From NCBI RefSeq assembly GCF_024294805.1, contig NZ_JANCLU010000005.1:1-64000 (forward strand): a DNA stretch of 64,000 nt. The letters run 5' to 3'. The stretch comes from Alsobacter ponti (GTDB taxonomy: Bacteria; Pseudomonadota; Alphaproteobacteria; Rhizobiales; Beijerinckiaceae). How positions within the stretch are numbered: the stretch's first letter is position 1; each line of letters opens with the position of its first letter. Shown here one piece after another: positions 51,033-60,802 of this stretch. The notes beneath the pieces were generated by a model that saw nothing but the letters and a program-made list of their open reading frames with translations, had not been told where the DNA came from and searched no databases. The position numbers and the translations under genes are program-made.

Positions 51033-52245
51033 CCCGTCCGCCCTGCTGCCCGTTGACGAGGCGCTGCGCCGCGTCCTCGCGGCGGCGCGCCCCCTTCCCT
51101 CCGAAACCGTGCCGATCGCGCAGGCGAACCGGCGCACGCTCGCCGCCCCGCTCGCGTCGTTGCGCACGCAGCCCCCCTTCAACGCCTCGGCGATGGACGG
51201 ATACGCGGTCCGCGGCGCTGACGTCGCCAGCGCCGGCGCGCGGCTGCGCGTCATCGGAACCTCATCCGCCGGGCACGCCTATTCCGGCGCGGTCGGCGCG
51301 GGAGAGGCGGTGCGGATCTTCACCGGCGCTCCGGTTCCCGCCGGCGCGGACACCGTGCTGATCCAGGAGAGCGCGGAGCGCGACGGGGACGACGTCGTCG
51401 TCCGCGTTCCTGAACGCGCGGGCCGCCACGTTCGTCTCGCCGGGCTCGACTTCGCGGAGGGAGATGTCCTGCTGCCGGCGGGGCTGCGCCTCGATCCCCG
51501 ATCGGTCGCGCTGGCGGCCGCCACCAACCACGCCGAAGTCCCAGTGAGCCGGCGACCGCTCGTCGCGGTGCTCGCGACTGGCGACGAACTGGTGCGTCCC
51601 GGCGAGCCAGCGGGCCCCGACCAGATCGTGGCGTCCAACAGCTTCGCCATCGCGGGCTTGTCGGAGGCGGCGGGCGCGTCCGTGCTCGACCTCGGCATCG
51701 CCTCGGACGATTTCGGCTCGCTCGAATCGGCCATCGCCGCGGCCGAACAGGCGGGCGCCGACGTGCTCGTCACCCTCGGCGGCGCGTCGGTGGGAGACCA
51801 TGACCTCGTGCAGTCGGCGCTGACGCAGAGGGGCATGCAGCTCGGCTTCTGGCGCATCGCGATGCGGCCCGGCAAGCCGCTGATCTTCGGGCGGCTCGGC
51901 GACATGATCATCCTCGGCCTGCCCGGCAATCCCGTCTCGTCGATGGTATGCGGAGCCTTGTTTCTCGCGCCGCTGCTGCGCGCGCTCGCCGGCGACCCGG
52001 ACGCCGGGGCGGACCGCTCCGAACCGGCCGTTCTCGGGGTGGCGCTGCCCGGCAATGACGGCCGGCAAGATTACCTGCGCGCGCGCCTGACGCCCTCTCG
52101 CGAGGGACTCCCCACAGTCGAGCCCTTCGACATTCAGGACTCCTCGATGCTGCGGGTGATGGCCCAGGCGGACGCCTTGCTGATCCGCCCGCCGCACGCC
52201 CCGCCGGCCTCCCCCGGCGACATCTGCCGCGTCATCCATCTCTGA
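51025..52245 (+). CDS. moeA: Molybdopterin molybdotransferase MoeA
   Basis: A 406-residue enzyme inserting molybdate into adenylylated molybdopterin. [15 protein letters not shown] (substrate region), [58 protein letters not shown] and [10 protein letters not shown] are all conserved MoeA segments. The ATG at 51025 lies inside moaC. It is probably the last gene of the trp-mo transcript, since lexA follows after 155 bases with its own operators. Confidence 0.96.
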   Translation: MADPSALLPVDEALRRVLAAARPLPSETVPIAQANRRTLAAPLASLRTQPPFNASAMDGYAVRGADVASAGARLRVIGTSSAGHAYSGAVGAGEAVRIFTGAPVPAGADTVLIQESAERDGDDVVVRVPERAGRHVRLAGLDFAEGDVLLPAGLRLDPRSVALAAATNHAEVPVSRRPLVAVLATGDELVRPGEPAGPDQIVASNSFAIAGLSEAAGASVLDLGIASDDFGSLESAIAAAEQAGADVLVTLGGASVGDHDLVQSALTQRGMQLGFWRIAMRPGKPLIFGRLGDMIILGLPGNPVSSMVCGALFLAPLLRALAGDPDAGADRSEPAVLGVALPGNDGRQDYLRARLTPSREGLPTVEPFDIQDSSMLRVMAQADALLIRPPHAPPASPGDICRVIHL

Positions 52246-52301
52246 CCTCCGCGGCGCATGCCCGCGCTCGCCACGGGTTTGACAAAATCCGCCGGGAAGG
52301 A

Positions 52302-52330
52302 TTGTCGAACACATTAAGAACATGTATGGT
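52302..52330 (+). promoter_or_regulatory. lexA: Candidate lexA promoter
   Basis: TTGTCG (52302-52307), a 17-base spacer and TATGGT (52325-52330), 70 bases before the lexA ATG, interleaved with two LexA boxes. A perfect TTGACA at 52279-52284 lies upstream without a good -10 partner. Confidence 0.5.
52307..52321. promoter_or_regulatory. LexA box 1 (GAAC-N7-GAAC)
   Basis: An exact match to the alphaproteobacterial SOS operator GTTC-N7-GTTC read on the minus strand. It falls between the presumed -35 and -10 boxes of the lexA promoter, so binding should block transcription (autorepression). Confidence 0.8.
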
Positions 52331-52332
52331 TT

Positions 52333-52347
52333 GTTCGTGATTTGTTT
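52333..52347. promoter_or_regulatory. LexA box 2 (GTTC-N7-GTTT)
   Basis: One base off the GTTC-N7-GTTC operator, on the plus strand, 11 bases after box 1 and just downstream of the presumed -10 box. A second, weaker site would strengthen autorepression. Confidence 0.6.
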
Positions 52348-52400
52348 TGGACCGCCCGCCGAGTCGGGCTCGCGGTCGACAAGCGAGGTTCACGTCGGCA

Positions 52401-53105
52401 ATGTTGACCAGGAAACAGCACGAACTGCTCCGCTTCATTCACGAGCGCCTTCGTGAGGACGGCGTGCCCCCCTCGTTCGACGAGATGAAGGACGCCTTGG
52501 ACCTTCGCTCCAAATCCGGCATCCACCGCCTCATCATGGCGCTGGAGGAACGCGGCTTCATCCGCCGCCTGCCCAATCGCGCCCGCGCCATCGAGGTGGT
52601 CAAGATGCCGGACCAGTCGGTCCCCGGCGGGAGCCCGCGCGGCAAGTTCAGCCCCAACGTCATCGAGGGAAATCTCGGCAAGCTGCGGCCGGCGGAGCCC
52701 GGACGCGGCGACGGGAGCCCGCCCCCCGTCGCGATCCCCGTCATGGGCCGCATCGCCGCCGGCACGCCGATCTCGGCCATCCAGTCGCGAAGCCACACGA
52801 TTTCGATGCCGCCGGACATGCTCACCAGCGGCGAGCATTTCGCACTCGAAGTGCGCGGCGACTCGATGGTGGAGGCCGGGATCCTGGACGGCGACACGGT
52901 CATCATCCGGCGTCAGGAGGCGGCCGACAACGGCGATATCATCGTCGCCCTGATCGACGACGAGGAAGCCACCCTCAAGCGTTTGCGCCGCCGGGGGTCC
53001 TCCATCGCGCTCGAAGCCGCCAACCCGGCCTACGAGACCCGCGTGCTCGGCCCGGACCGCGTGCGCATCCAGGGCAAGCTCGTCAGCCTCCTGCGTCGCT
53101 ACTGA
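52401..53105 (+). CDS. lexA: SOS repressor LexA
   Basis: A 234-residue repressor of DNA-damage genes. The N-terminal winged HTH has [36 protein letters not shown] ~50-residue linker leads to the self-cleavage site Ala-Gly ([12 protein letters not shown]). The catalytic dyad is the Ser in [19 protein letters not shown] and the Lys in DEEATLKRL. The ATG at 52401 matches homologues ([13 protein letters not shown]); an upstream frame from 52347 would overlap the operator. It is convergent with comEC. Confidence 0.97.
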   Translation: MLTRKQHELLRFIHERLREDGVPPSFDEMKDALDLRSKSGIHRLIMALEERGFIRRLPNRARAIEVVKMPDQSVPGGSPRGKFSPNVIEGNLGKLRPAEPGRGDGSPPPVAIPVMGRIAAGTPISAIQSRSHTISMPPDMLTSGEHFALEVRGDSMVEAGILDGDTVIIRRQEAADNGDIIVALIDDEEATLKRLRRRGSSIALEAANPAYETRVLGPDRVRIQGKLVSLLRRY

Positions 53106-53122
53106 CGAGATCGCCTCGCGGG

Positions 53123-53137
53123 CCGGCGGAGCGCCGG
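53123..53137. terminator. Hairpin between convergent lexA and comEC
   Basis: CCGGCG-GAG-CGCCGG (6-base arms, 3-base loop), 18 bases after the lexA stop in the 84-base convergent gap. There is no T-run; it could act in both directions. Confidence 0.35.
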
Positions 53138-53189
53138 GGCGCCGCCTTCCGCGCGAACCGGCGGCGACCGAATCGCCGCCCGTGCGCGG

Positions 53190-55526
53190 TCAATCATCGG
53201 GAGCCCCGGCATCCGGCTCGACGGCGTCGGCCCGTGTCGGTGCCGGTGCCGGAGCGCTTGCCGGCGGCGGTGGCGGGAGGGCGCGGCGCGTGGTCCAGGG
53301 TCGCGTGACGTCCTGGCCACGCGCGGCTTGCAGCAGCCGCTGCTCCGCCGCGAAGGAATAGGTCACGGCCCCCGCCGTCGCGAGGGTGCGGCGATCGACC
53401 AGCAAGGGTGGCTTGCACCAGGCCGGCGCGAGCAACGGCGTCACGAGGACGTCGGCGCGGCGGCAGTCCTCCTCGAAGGCCGCCGGCTGCAGCACGTGCG
53501 ACAGCGCGCGGCCGTCGGACAGGCGCAGGACGCAGCCCGTCGGATCGCAGCGCGCCACGCGAAACAGCGACGGATCGGAGGCGGCGCGCGCGTCGCCGTC
53601 CGCCCGCAGCCACTGCTCGACCCCGAACGAACCCGAAGTTCGGCCCACCACCGCCAGCCTCCCGTCCGCGGCGCGCGCGGCAAGGGACCTTCCGTCGGGC
53701 GCGACCACGAGGTCGGCGCGCTCCGCCCGCAGCCCCACCACGAGCCCGAGCGCCGCCAGCGGGACTGCGAGCGCCCGCAAGGCGCTTCGCCACAGCGTGG
53801 CCCAGAGCGTCGCGACGCTGAGCACGAGGAGACTGGCGATGTCGATGGCGTGGACGTATTGAGTCGATCCCCGCCAGTCGGCGACCATGCGGGACAGGTC
53901 GATCATCCATCCCACGCCGATTCCCATGACGCGCCAGACGGGGCCATCCAGGCCGAAGGGAATGGCGATCGCGCCGACCAGCGCGGCGGGCATCACGATC
54001 ACCGACACGAGCGGCAGCGTCAGCGCGTTCCCGATCACGCCGTAGGGGTTGAAGCGCTGGAAATGATAGATCGAGAACGGCGCGGTCGCCGCCTCGGCCA
54101 CGAGCGTGGTCAGGACGGCCCCCGAAACCCATGTCCAGGCGTGTCGGACGAGGCGTTCCGCCGGCCCTGGCGGTGGACCGGCGACGGCCTGCGCGGCGGA
54201 TCCGCCGAACGGCGCGAAAGCGCCCGCTTCCGGGTCCACGCCCGCGCCACCCGGCTTCTCGTAGATCGCGATGAGCGCCGCGACGGCGGCGAACGACATC
54301 TGGAAGCTCGGGCCGAGCAGGGTTTCGGGCTCGGCCAGGAGAACGAAGACGGCCGCCAGCGCGAGGTTTCGCATCGACAGCGCCGGCCTGTCGGCGAGGA
54401 TCGCCCCGAGCAGGGCCAGCGTCATGGCCAGCGAGCGTTGCGTGGCGATTTCCGAGCCCGCGAACACGTTGTAGCCGACGCCCGCGACCATGGCCGCGAG
54501 GGCGGCCCACTTCTTGATGGGCCAGTTCTGGGAGAGGTTCGGCACGCAAGCGAGGAGGGCTCGAACGAGCCAGAACACCATGCCGGCCGCAAGGATCATG
54601 TGGAGGCCGGAGATCGAGACGACGTGATAGATGCCGGCTCCGCGAAGCGCGTCGTTGGTGGCTTCGTCGATGTAGCCCCGCTTGCCCGTCACGAGCGCCG
54701 CGGCGACGGCGCCCGAGGGGCCGCCGATAACGCCCGCGATCCGCGACGTGACGTCGTTTCGCGCCCGGTCGACCGCCGCCGCGAGCCGCAGGCCGAGGGG
54801 AGCCGGCCCGGGAGCGGGCGCGAGCGCCACGGCCCCAGAGACGGATCCGACCGCGCCGAGCCGCTGGAAAAAAGCCTCGCGCGCGAAGTCGTAGCCTCCC
54901 GGCCGCGAGGGCTCGGCGGGAGGCGCAAGGCGCGCCGTGGCCGTGACGAAGTCCCCCGCCGCAATCGTCAGCCGCGTCGACGTGCTGACCCGGACCCGCT
55001 CGGGCAGCGCCTCCCTGACTACGCCTTCGATGCTGGACGGCCGCAACACCAGCCGTGCGCCGCCGATGCGAGGGTCCACGCTCTCCACGTATCCGGTGAC
55101 GCGCGCGACGCGGATCCGGTCCAGCACCGGGGCCGCGACGAGAAGGGTGCGAAGGTTCGCCGCGGCGAAGCCGCAGAAGACGGCGCACGCGCCGACGCAG
55201 CACGCGAACGCCGCGCTCCGCCGCTCCCTCGCCGCGAAGGCCAGCGCCGCGCACAACGCCGCCGCGACGAGCGGCGCGCCGATCCACGGCTCCCGGTCGG
55301 CCGCGAAATACAGCAGAATGCCGGCGGCCAGGCCCACGGGCAGCCAGAGGAAGGGGCGGCGGGAATCCCGCTCACGCTCGACCTGCGCGCGGAGCCAGTG
55401 GAGGAAAGCGGGCGCGACGCCGTGCAGCCGCCAGGGCGCCGCCAGCGCGCCGGCCCGCCCGAAGCCGGCCGCGAACCCGCCGGCGCGCGAACGCGTTCCG
55501 CGATGCCGGTGCGGTTCCTCCGCCAT
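53190..55526 (-). CDS. comEC: ComEC/Rec2-type DNA-uptake channel protein
   Basis: A 778-residue polytopic membrane protein. Early spans and the DUF4131 region come first, then the soluble OB-like part (ARVTGYVESVDPRIGGARLVL). The Competence domain contains ALVTGKRGYIDEATNDALRGAGIYHVVSISGLHMILAAG and FAGSEIATQRSLAMT. The C-terminal part lacks the Zn-binding HxHxDH of full-length ComEC and ends in a Pro/Ala tail, so the nuclease-like metallo-beta-lactamase domain is absent or degenerate. The ATG at 55526 is preceded by a TTG codon. It is the conserved neighbour between lexA and gltX. Confidence 0.92.
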   Translation of the reverse strand: MAEEPHRHRGTRSRAGGFAAGFGRAGALAAPWRLHGVAPAFLHWLRAQVERERDSRRPFLWLPVGLAAGILLYFAADREPWIGAPLVAAALCAALAFAARERRSAAFACCVGACAVFCGFAAANLRTLLVAAPVLDRIRVARVTGYVESVDPRIGGARLVLRPSSIEGVVREALPERVRVSTSTRLTIAAGDFVTATARLAPPAEPSRPGGYDFAREAFFQRLGAVGSVSGAVALAPAPGPAPLGLRLAAAVDRARNDVTSRIAGVIGGPSGAVAAALVTGKRGYIDEATNDALRGAGIYHVVSISGLHMILAAGMVFWLVRALLACVPNLSQNWPIKKWAALAAMVAGVGYNVFAGSEIATQRSLAMTLALLGAILADRPALSMRNLALAAVFVLLAEPETLLGPSFQMSFAAVAALIAIYEKPGGAGVDPEAGAFAPFGGSAAQAVAGPPPGPAERLVRHAWTWVSGAVLTTLVAEAATAPFSIYHFQRFNPYGVIGNALTLPLVSVIVMPAALVGAIAIPFGLDGPVWRVMGIGVGWMIDLSRMVADWRGSTQYVHAIDIASLLVLSVATLWATLWRSALRALAVPLAALGLVVGLRAERADLVVAPDGRSLAARAADGRLAVVGRTSGSFGVEQWLRADGDARAASDPSLFRVARCDPTGCVLRLSDGRALSHVLQPAAFEEDCRRADVLVTPLLAPAWCKPPLLVDRRTLATAGAVTYSFAAEQRLLQAARGQDVTRPWTTRRALPPPPPASAPAPAPTRADAVEPDAGAPDD

Positions 55527-55638
55527 CAAGGCTCGCCCTTAACCTCGGGCCCCAATGGTGCTACAGCACGCGCGCCGCGGGCCAGCGCCGGGCGGTTGCA
55601 AGCCTCCAACCCTGCATCCTGTGAGCCGTGAACCTCCG

Positions 55639-57072
55639 ATGACCCGACCTGTCGTTACGCGTTTCGCCCCTTCTCCCACCGGATTTCTGCACATCGGCGG
55701 AGGGCGCACGGCGCTGTTCAACTGGCTCTACGCGCGCCGCTTCGGGGGCAAGATGCTGCTGCGCATCGAGGACACGGATCGCGAGCGGTCGACCGAGCCC
55801 GCGATCAAGGCGATCCTCGACGGACTGAGCTGGCTCGGCATCACGTGGGACGGCGAGGTCGTCTATCAGTTCGCGCGCGCCGCGCGCCATCGCGAGGTGG
55901 CCGAGAAGCTGCTCGCCGAGGGCAAGGCCTATCATTGCTACGCGACTCCCCAGGAGCTGGAGGAGATGCGCGAGAAGGCCCGGGCCGAGGGCCGACCCAT
56001 GCGCTATGACGGGCGTTGGCGCGACCGCGACCCCAGCGAGGCGCCGGCCGGCGTGAAGCCCGTGATCCGCCTCAAGGCCCCGCTCGATGGCGAGACCGTG
56101 GTCAACGACCACGTGCAGGGCCGCGTCGTCTGGCAGAACAAGGATCTCGACGACCTCGTGCTCCTGCGTTCGGACGGCAACCCGACCTACATGCTCGCCG
56201 TGGTCGTCGACGACCACGACATGGACGTAACGCACGTCATCCGTGGGGACGACCACCTCACCAACGCCGCCCGCCAGACGCAGATCTACCAGGCGTGCGG
56301 GTGGGAGGTGCCGGAGATGGCGCACATTCCGCTGATCCACGGGCCCGACGGCGCCAAGCTGTCCAAGCGGCACGGCGCGCTCGGCGTCGACGCCTACCGG
56401 GCGCTCGGCTACCTGCCCGTGGCGCTGCGCAACTACCTCGTGCGCCTGGGCTGGAGCCACGGCGACCAGGAGTTCTTCACGACCGAGGAGATGATCGCGG
56501 CGTTCGACCTCGACAGCATCGGCCGGTCGCCGGCGCGCTTCGACTTCGCCAAGCTAGAGCACCTGAACGGCCACTATATGCGGTCGTCCTCCGACAGCGA
56601 CCTGGTCGACGCGATCGAGACGATCCTTCCCGAGGTCGGCCCGCCGCGCGGCGGGCCGGCGACGCTCGACGCCGGGATGCGCGCCAAGTTCATGGCCGCC
56701 ATGCCCGGACTGAAGGAGCGCGCCAAGACGCTGATCGAGTTGCTCGACAGCGCCTACTACCTCTACGCGTCCCGTCCGCTCACGCTGGAGCCCAAGGCGG
56801 AGGCGCTACTGGCGGAGGGCGGGCGCGTCCGCGTCGCCGACCTCCTCCCCGCGCTGGAGGCCCTGGCCGAGTGGTCGACCGAGGCGGTGGAGGCCGCTGT
56901 CCGGCGGTTCGCGGAGGACCGGACGCTCAAGCTGGGCCAGGTGGCCCAGCCGCTGCGGGCGGCCCTGACGGGCCGCGCGACGTCGCCCGGCCTGTTCGAC
57001 GTCATGGCCGTGCTCGGCCGCGACGAGTGCATTGCACGCCTGCGCGATCAGGCGGCGCGGGTCGGGGCCTGA
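55639..57072 (+). CDS. gltX: Glutamyl-tRNA synthetase
   Basis: A 477-residue class I synthetase. The HIGH-type motif is [35 protein letters not shown] is the Glu site, and [15 protein letters not shown] is the KMSKS-type loop. The C-terminal helical anticodon-binding part is complete. The ATG at 55639 ([13 protein letters not shown]) is chosen by homology; a frame open to 55555 adds 28 residues unlike the family. Alphaproteobacteria often have a second GltX that also charges tRNA-Gln; which type this is cannot be decided here. Confidence 0.97.
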   Translation: MTRPVVTRFAPSPTGFLHIGGGRTALFNWLYARRFGGKMLLRIEDTDRERSTEPAIKAILDGLSWLGITWDGEVVYQFARAARHREVAEKLLAEGKAYHCYATPQELEEMREKARAEGRPMRYDGRWRDRDPSEAPAGVKPVIRLKAPLDGETVVNDHVQGRVVWQNKDLDDLVLLRSDGNPTYMLAVVVDDHDMDVTHVIRGDDHLTNAARQTQIYQACGWEVPEMAHIPLIHGPDGAKLSKRHGALGVDAYRALGYLPVALRNYLVRLGWSHGDQEFFTTEEMIAAFDLDSIGRSPARFDFAKLEHLNGHYMRSSSDSDLVDAIETILPEVGPPRGGPATLDAGMRAKFMAAMPGLKERAKTLIELLDSAYYLYASRPLTLEPKAEALLAEGGRVRVADLLPALEALAEWSTEAVEAAVRRFAEDRTLKLGQVAQPLRAALTGRATSPGLFDVMAVLGRDECIARLRDQAARVGA

Positions 57073-57126
57073 CGCGCACCCCCACCTTTGGCGTGGTTGA
57101 ACCCCGGGGGGAATTGGACTAACTAA

Positions 57127-57150
57127 CGCGGGGTTCAGCGAACCCCCGCG
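57127..57150 (+). terminator. Hairpin after gltX
   Basis: CGCGGGG-TTC / GAACCCCCGCG with one bulged base around a 3-base loop, 54 bases after the gltX stop. No clear T-run. The rest of the 200-base gap before gltA is AT-richer and presumably holds the gltA promoter, which I could not define. Confidence 0.45.
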
Positions 57151-57272
57151 TAGCGGTCGAAATTGCTAGAAAATTCAGCAAATTCACCCCCTCGCGCGTT
57201 TGCTTTCCCCCGCGTGTTTTCCGGGCCTCTCCCCGGCGCGGCAGTTTGCTATTTCTGGCCGAAGGAAAAGCC

Positions 57273-58559
57273 ATGAGCGAGCCCGCCTCCCTGATCATCG
57301 CCAATAAGAGCGTCGAGTTGCCCGTGAAGGCCGGTTCGATCGGACCGAGCGTCATCGACATCGCCAAGCTGTACGGTCAGACGGGGATGTTCACCTACGA
57401 CCCGGGCTTCACCTCGACGGCGAGCTGCGAGTCGGCCATCACCTACATCGACGGCGACGAAGGGGTGCTGCTCTATCGCGGGTTCCCGATCGAGCAGCTC
57501 GCCGAGCACGGCGACTTCCTCGAGACCTGCTACCTGCTTCTGTTCGGCGAGTTGCCGACTGCGGCGCAGAAGGCCGACTTCGACTACCGCATCACGCGCC
57601 ACACCATGGTGCATGAGCAGATGATGCGGTTCTTCCAGGGCTTCCGCCGCGACGCCCATCCGATGGCGGTGATGGTCGCCTCGGTCGGCGCGCTCTCCGC
57701 CTTCTATCACGACTCGATCGACATCTCCGACCCGCAGCAGCGCATGGTCGCGTCGATGCGGATGATCGCGAAGATCCCGACGCTGGCGGCGATGGCCTAC
57801 AAATATTCCATCGGCCAGCCGTTCATCTACCCGCAGAACGACCTCGACTACACCGCGAACTTCCTGCGCATGTGCTTCGCGGTTCCGTGCGAGGACTACA
57901 AGGTCAACCCGGTCCTTTCGCGCGCGCTCGACCGCATCTTCATCCTGCACGCCGATCACGAGCAGAACGCGTCGACCTCGACGGTTCGCCTCGCCGGCTC
58001 GTCGGGCGCCAACCCGTTCGCCTGCATCGCCGCCGGCGTCGCGTGCCTGTGGGGACCCGCCCACGGCGGGGCCAACGAGGCCGCGCTGAAGATGCTGCAG
58101 GAAATCGGCACGGTGGACCGCATCCCGCACTTCATCGCCCGCGCCAAGGACAAGAACGACCCGTTCCGCCTGATGGGCTTCGGCCATCGCGTGTACAAGA
58201 ACTACGATCCGCGCGCGAAGATCATGCAGAAGACCACGCACGAGGTCCTCAACGAGCTCGGCATCAAGGACGATCCGCTGCTCGATGTGGCCATCGAGCT
58301 GGAGCGCATCGCGCTGCACGACGAGTACTTCATCGAAAAGAAGCTCTATCCGAACATCGACTTCTATTCGGGCATCACGCTGAAGGCGATGGGCTTCCCC
58401 ACCTCCATGTTCACGGTGCTGTTCGCGCTGGCCCGCACGGTCGGCTGGATCGCGCAGTGGAAGGAGATGATCGAGGATCCGTCCCAGCGCATCGGCCGTC
58501 CGCGCCAGCTCTACACCGGTTCGCCCCGGCGCGAATACGTGTCCGTCAACCAGCGCTGA
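57273..58559 (+). CDS. gltA: Citrate synthase
   Basis: A 428-residue type II (Gram-negative hexameric) citrate synthase, the entry step of the TCA cycle. [72 protein letters not shown] (catalytic His), [17 protein letters not shown] (His) and [16 protein letters not shown] (Asp region upstream) are complete. The ATG at 57273 follows GAAGGA. A strong terminator lies 21 bases downstream. Confidence 0.98.
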   Translation: MSEPASLIIANKSVELPVKAGSIGPSVIDIAKLYGQTGMFTYDPGFTSTASCESAITYIDGDEGVLLYRGFPIEQLAEHGDFLETCYLLLFGELPTAAQKADFDYRITRHTMVHEQMMRFFQGFRRDAHPMAVMVASVGALSAFYHDSIDISDPQQRMVASMRMIAKIPTLAAMAYKYSIGQPFIYPQNDLDYTANFLRMCFAVPCEDYKVNPVLSRALDRIFILHADHEQNASTSTVRLAGSSGANPFACIAAGVACLWGPAHGGANEAALKMLQEIGTVDRIPHFIARAKDKNDPFRLMGFGHRVYKNYDPRAKIMQKTTHEVLNELGIKDDPLLDVAIELERIALHDEYFIEKKLYPNIDFYSGITLKAMGFPTSMFTVLFALARTVGWIAQWKEMIEDPSQRIGRPRQLYTGSPRREYVSVNQR

Positions 58560-58579
58560 GTTCGCTGTCTCATCCGACC

Positions 58580-58605
58580 AAAGGGGCGCTTCGGCGCCCC
58601 TTTTT
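58580..58605 (+). terminator. Rho-independent terminator of gltA
   Basis: Arms AAGGGGCGC / GCGCCCCTT with a TTCG tetraloop, followed by a run of T: the clearest intrinsic terminator in the window. It ends just before the convergent DMT gene and may also work for that gene. Confidence 0.93.
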
Positions 58606-58617
58606 CTTGCGCGACGG

Positions 58618-59559
58618 TCAGCGGACCGGGGCCATCCGCCTGACGAGCATCGTCCACGGTCGCCCGTCGATCGCCGCCAGTCCGAGCGCGATCATGGCCA
58701 TCCCTGCGATTTGCCGTGGCGCGAGGTCCTCGCCGAGCAGTGTGACGCCCAGCAGCACGGCCGTGACGGGAATGAGGAAGGTGACCAGGCTCAGATTGGT
58801 GGGACCGGCCGTCCTGAGAACACGGAAGAAGATCACGTAAGCGAGAGCCGTCGAAGGGATCGCCAGGCCGATCACCGCTGCCCAGGCCAGCGGCGGGGCC
58901 GACAGGAGCGTCCACGGCTCGGTTGCGAGCAGCGTCACCGGAGCGAGCACGACAAAGGACATCGTCAGCTGACCGGTCGCGATGGCGAGCGGCGGCACGC
59001 CCATCGCCTTGAAGCGTCGTCCGTACAGGTTCGAGAACGCGTAGGAACACGCGGCGGCCAGGCAAGCCAGCTCGGCGAGCCATTCCCACAGTGTCGTGCC
59101 GGAGGGCGCGGCCCCCGTCATGACCGCCACGCCAACCAGCCCCGCGAGAACGCCCATCGCACGACTGCCGCTCAGCTTCTCGTCCTCGGTCACCAAGTGG
59201 GCGACGACGACGGTGAACAGCGGCGTCGTGGCGTTGAGGATCGAGGCGACGCCCGCCGCGATATGCGATTGCGCCCACGCGAAGAGCAGGAAAGGCACGA
59301 CGTTGTTGAGCATGGCCATGCCAAGCAAGGATCGCCACACCGTGAGCCCGCGCGGGGCCGGAACGTTCGTGACGCGCAACGTCAGCCAGAGCACGGCAGC
59401 GGCCAGACCGACGCGCGCAGTGACGATCACGAGAGGCGGCAGCGACTTCACCGCGACGCCGATAAACAAGAAAGAACCGCCCCACAACACGGACAGGAGC
59501 AGCAACTGCAGCCAATCGGAACCAGAGGTGTGGGAAGGGCGAGCGGGCGAACTGGACAT
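58618..59559 (-). CDS. DMT-superfamily (EamA) transporter
   Basis: A 313-residue protein with about ten membrane spans in two EamA repeats. The first starts LQLLLLSVLWGGSFLFIGVAVKSLPPLVIVTARVGLAA; the second begins near ECLAAACSYAFSNLYGRRF-type sequence and includes STALAYVIFFRVLRTAGPTNLSLVTFLIPVTAVLLG. EamA proteins export amino acids or metabolites; the substrate is unknown. The ATG at 59559 follows TGGAG at good spacing; an upstream GTG at 59595 is less likely. It is inserted between gltA and lpxB. Confidence 0.9.
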   Translation of the reverse strand: MSSSPARPSHTSGSDWLQLLLLSVLWGGSFLFIGVAVKSLPPLVIVTARVGLAAAVLWLTLRVTNVPAPRGLTVWRSLLGMAMLNNVVPFLLFAWAQSHIAAGVASILNATTPLFTVVVAHLVTEDEKLSGSRAMGVLAGLVGVAVMTGAAPSGTTLWEWLAELACLAAACSYAFSNLYGRRFKAMGVPPLAIATGQLTMSFVVLAPVTLLATEPWTLLSAPPLAWAAVIGLAIPSTALAYVIFFRVLRTAGPTNLSLVTFLIPVTAVLLGVTLLGEDLAPRQIAGMAMIALGLAAIDGRPWTMLVRRMAPVR

Positions 59560-59632
59560 GCGGGCTCCACGAGGACGAGACGGGCCGCTTCTCACATGTG
59601 AAGCTGGTCGTGGCAGCCCGATTCCTGCGGGC

Positions 59633-60802
59633 TTAGCGGCCCGCCGTCTCCAGGATGATCCGCGCCGCCCTGGCGCTCGGCGTGTCGCCCTCGGGCAGCG
59701 TCATCAGCCCGTCCAGGCGACGGAACGCCGCCAGCTGGGCGCGCCGCTCCGCCGTGTCGCCCAGCAGCGGCGCGAGGGCGGCGGCGATCGTGGGCCCCGC
59801 GCATTGCTCCTGCAGCAACTCGGGCACGGCGTTCTCGCCGAGCACGAGGTTGGGCAGCACGATGGACGGCACCCGGACCAGATATTTGAGCTGCTCTTCC
59901 AGGCGGCTGACCCGGTAGCCCACCACCATCGGCACGCCGGACAGCGCCAGTTCGAGCGTCACGGTGCCCGACGCCGCCAGCGCCGCCCGTGCGCTGCGGA
60001 ACGCGGCGAGCTTCGCCCCCTCGCCTTCCACGACGCGGACGCGCACCGGCCACGCGCGGGCCAGCTGGCGAATTTCCGCGGCGAGGTGCGGCACGGCGGG
60101 CAACACGGCCTCGAACACGTGGCCAAGCCCCACCATGCGGTGCAGGGCGTCGCCGAAAGGCTGCATCAGCCGCCCGATTTCCGACCTGCGGCTTCCCGGC
60201 AGCACCAGCAGAATCGGCGGCTCGCCGTCGCGCCGCGCCTGTTCGGCGGGAGAAGGCCGCAACTCCTCGAGTCGTTCGATCAGCGGATGGCCGACATAGG
60301 TGCAGGCCGGTCCGCCGAGCTCCCGGTGTGCCGCCGGCTCGAACGGCAGCAGGGCGAGCACGTGGTCCACATAGGCCCGCATGGCCTTGGCCCGCCCCGG
60401 CCGCCACGCCCAGACGCTCGGGCTGACATAGTCGACGACCGGCAGTTGGGGCAGACGCCGGCGCACGCCGCGCGCGACGCGGTGCGTGAAGTCGGGACTG
60501 TCGATGATGACGAGAACGTCGGGCCGGTTCTCGACGACGAAATCCACGGTCTGGCGGATGCGGCGCAGCAGCACCGGCAGCCGGGCGATGACCGGCAGGA
60601 TGCCCATGACGGCGATGTCGGAGAGCGGGAACAGGCTGTGCAGCCCCTCCGCCTCCATCGCCTCGCCGCCGACCCCGGTAAAGCGGATGGCGCTCCCCGG
60701 AGCGGCGTCGCGCAGGGCGCGCATCAGCTTGAAGCCGAGCTGGTCGCCGGAATGCTCACCGACGACGATCGCGACGTGCAGGGGGCGCGGTGTTTCGCTC
60801 AT
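59633..60802 (-). CDS. lpxB: Lipid-A-disaccharide synthase
   Basis: A 389-residue GT19 glycosyltransferase joining UDP-2,3-diacylglucosamine and lipid X. VAIVVGEHSGDQLGFKLMRAL, LSDIAVMGILPVIARLPVLLRRI, VVDYVSPSVWAWRPGRAKAM, CTYVGHPLIERL and LPGSRRSEIGRLM are family motifs. It overlaps lpxI by 4 bases and ends the lpxD-fabZ-lpxA-lpxI-lpxB run. Confidence 0.97.
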   Translation of the reverse strand: MSETPRPLHVAIVVGEHSGDQLGFKLMRALRDAAPGSAIRFTGVGGEAMEAEGLHSLFPLSDIAVMGILPVIARLPVLLRRIRQTVDFVVENRPDVLVIIDSPDFTHRVARGVRRRLPQLPVVDYVSPSVWAWRPGRAKAMRAYVDHVLALLPFEPAAHRELGGPACTYVGHPLIERLEELRPSPAEQARRDGEPPILLVLPGSRRSEIGRLMQPFGDALHRMVGLGHVFEAVLPAVPHLAAEIRQLARAWPVRVRVVEGEGAKLAAFRSARAALAASGTVTLELALSGVPMVVGYRVSRLEEQLKYLVRVPSIVLPNLVLGENAVPELLQEQCAGPTIAAALAPLLGDTAERRAQLAAFRRLDGLMTLPEGDTPSARAARIILETAGR

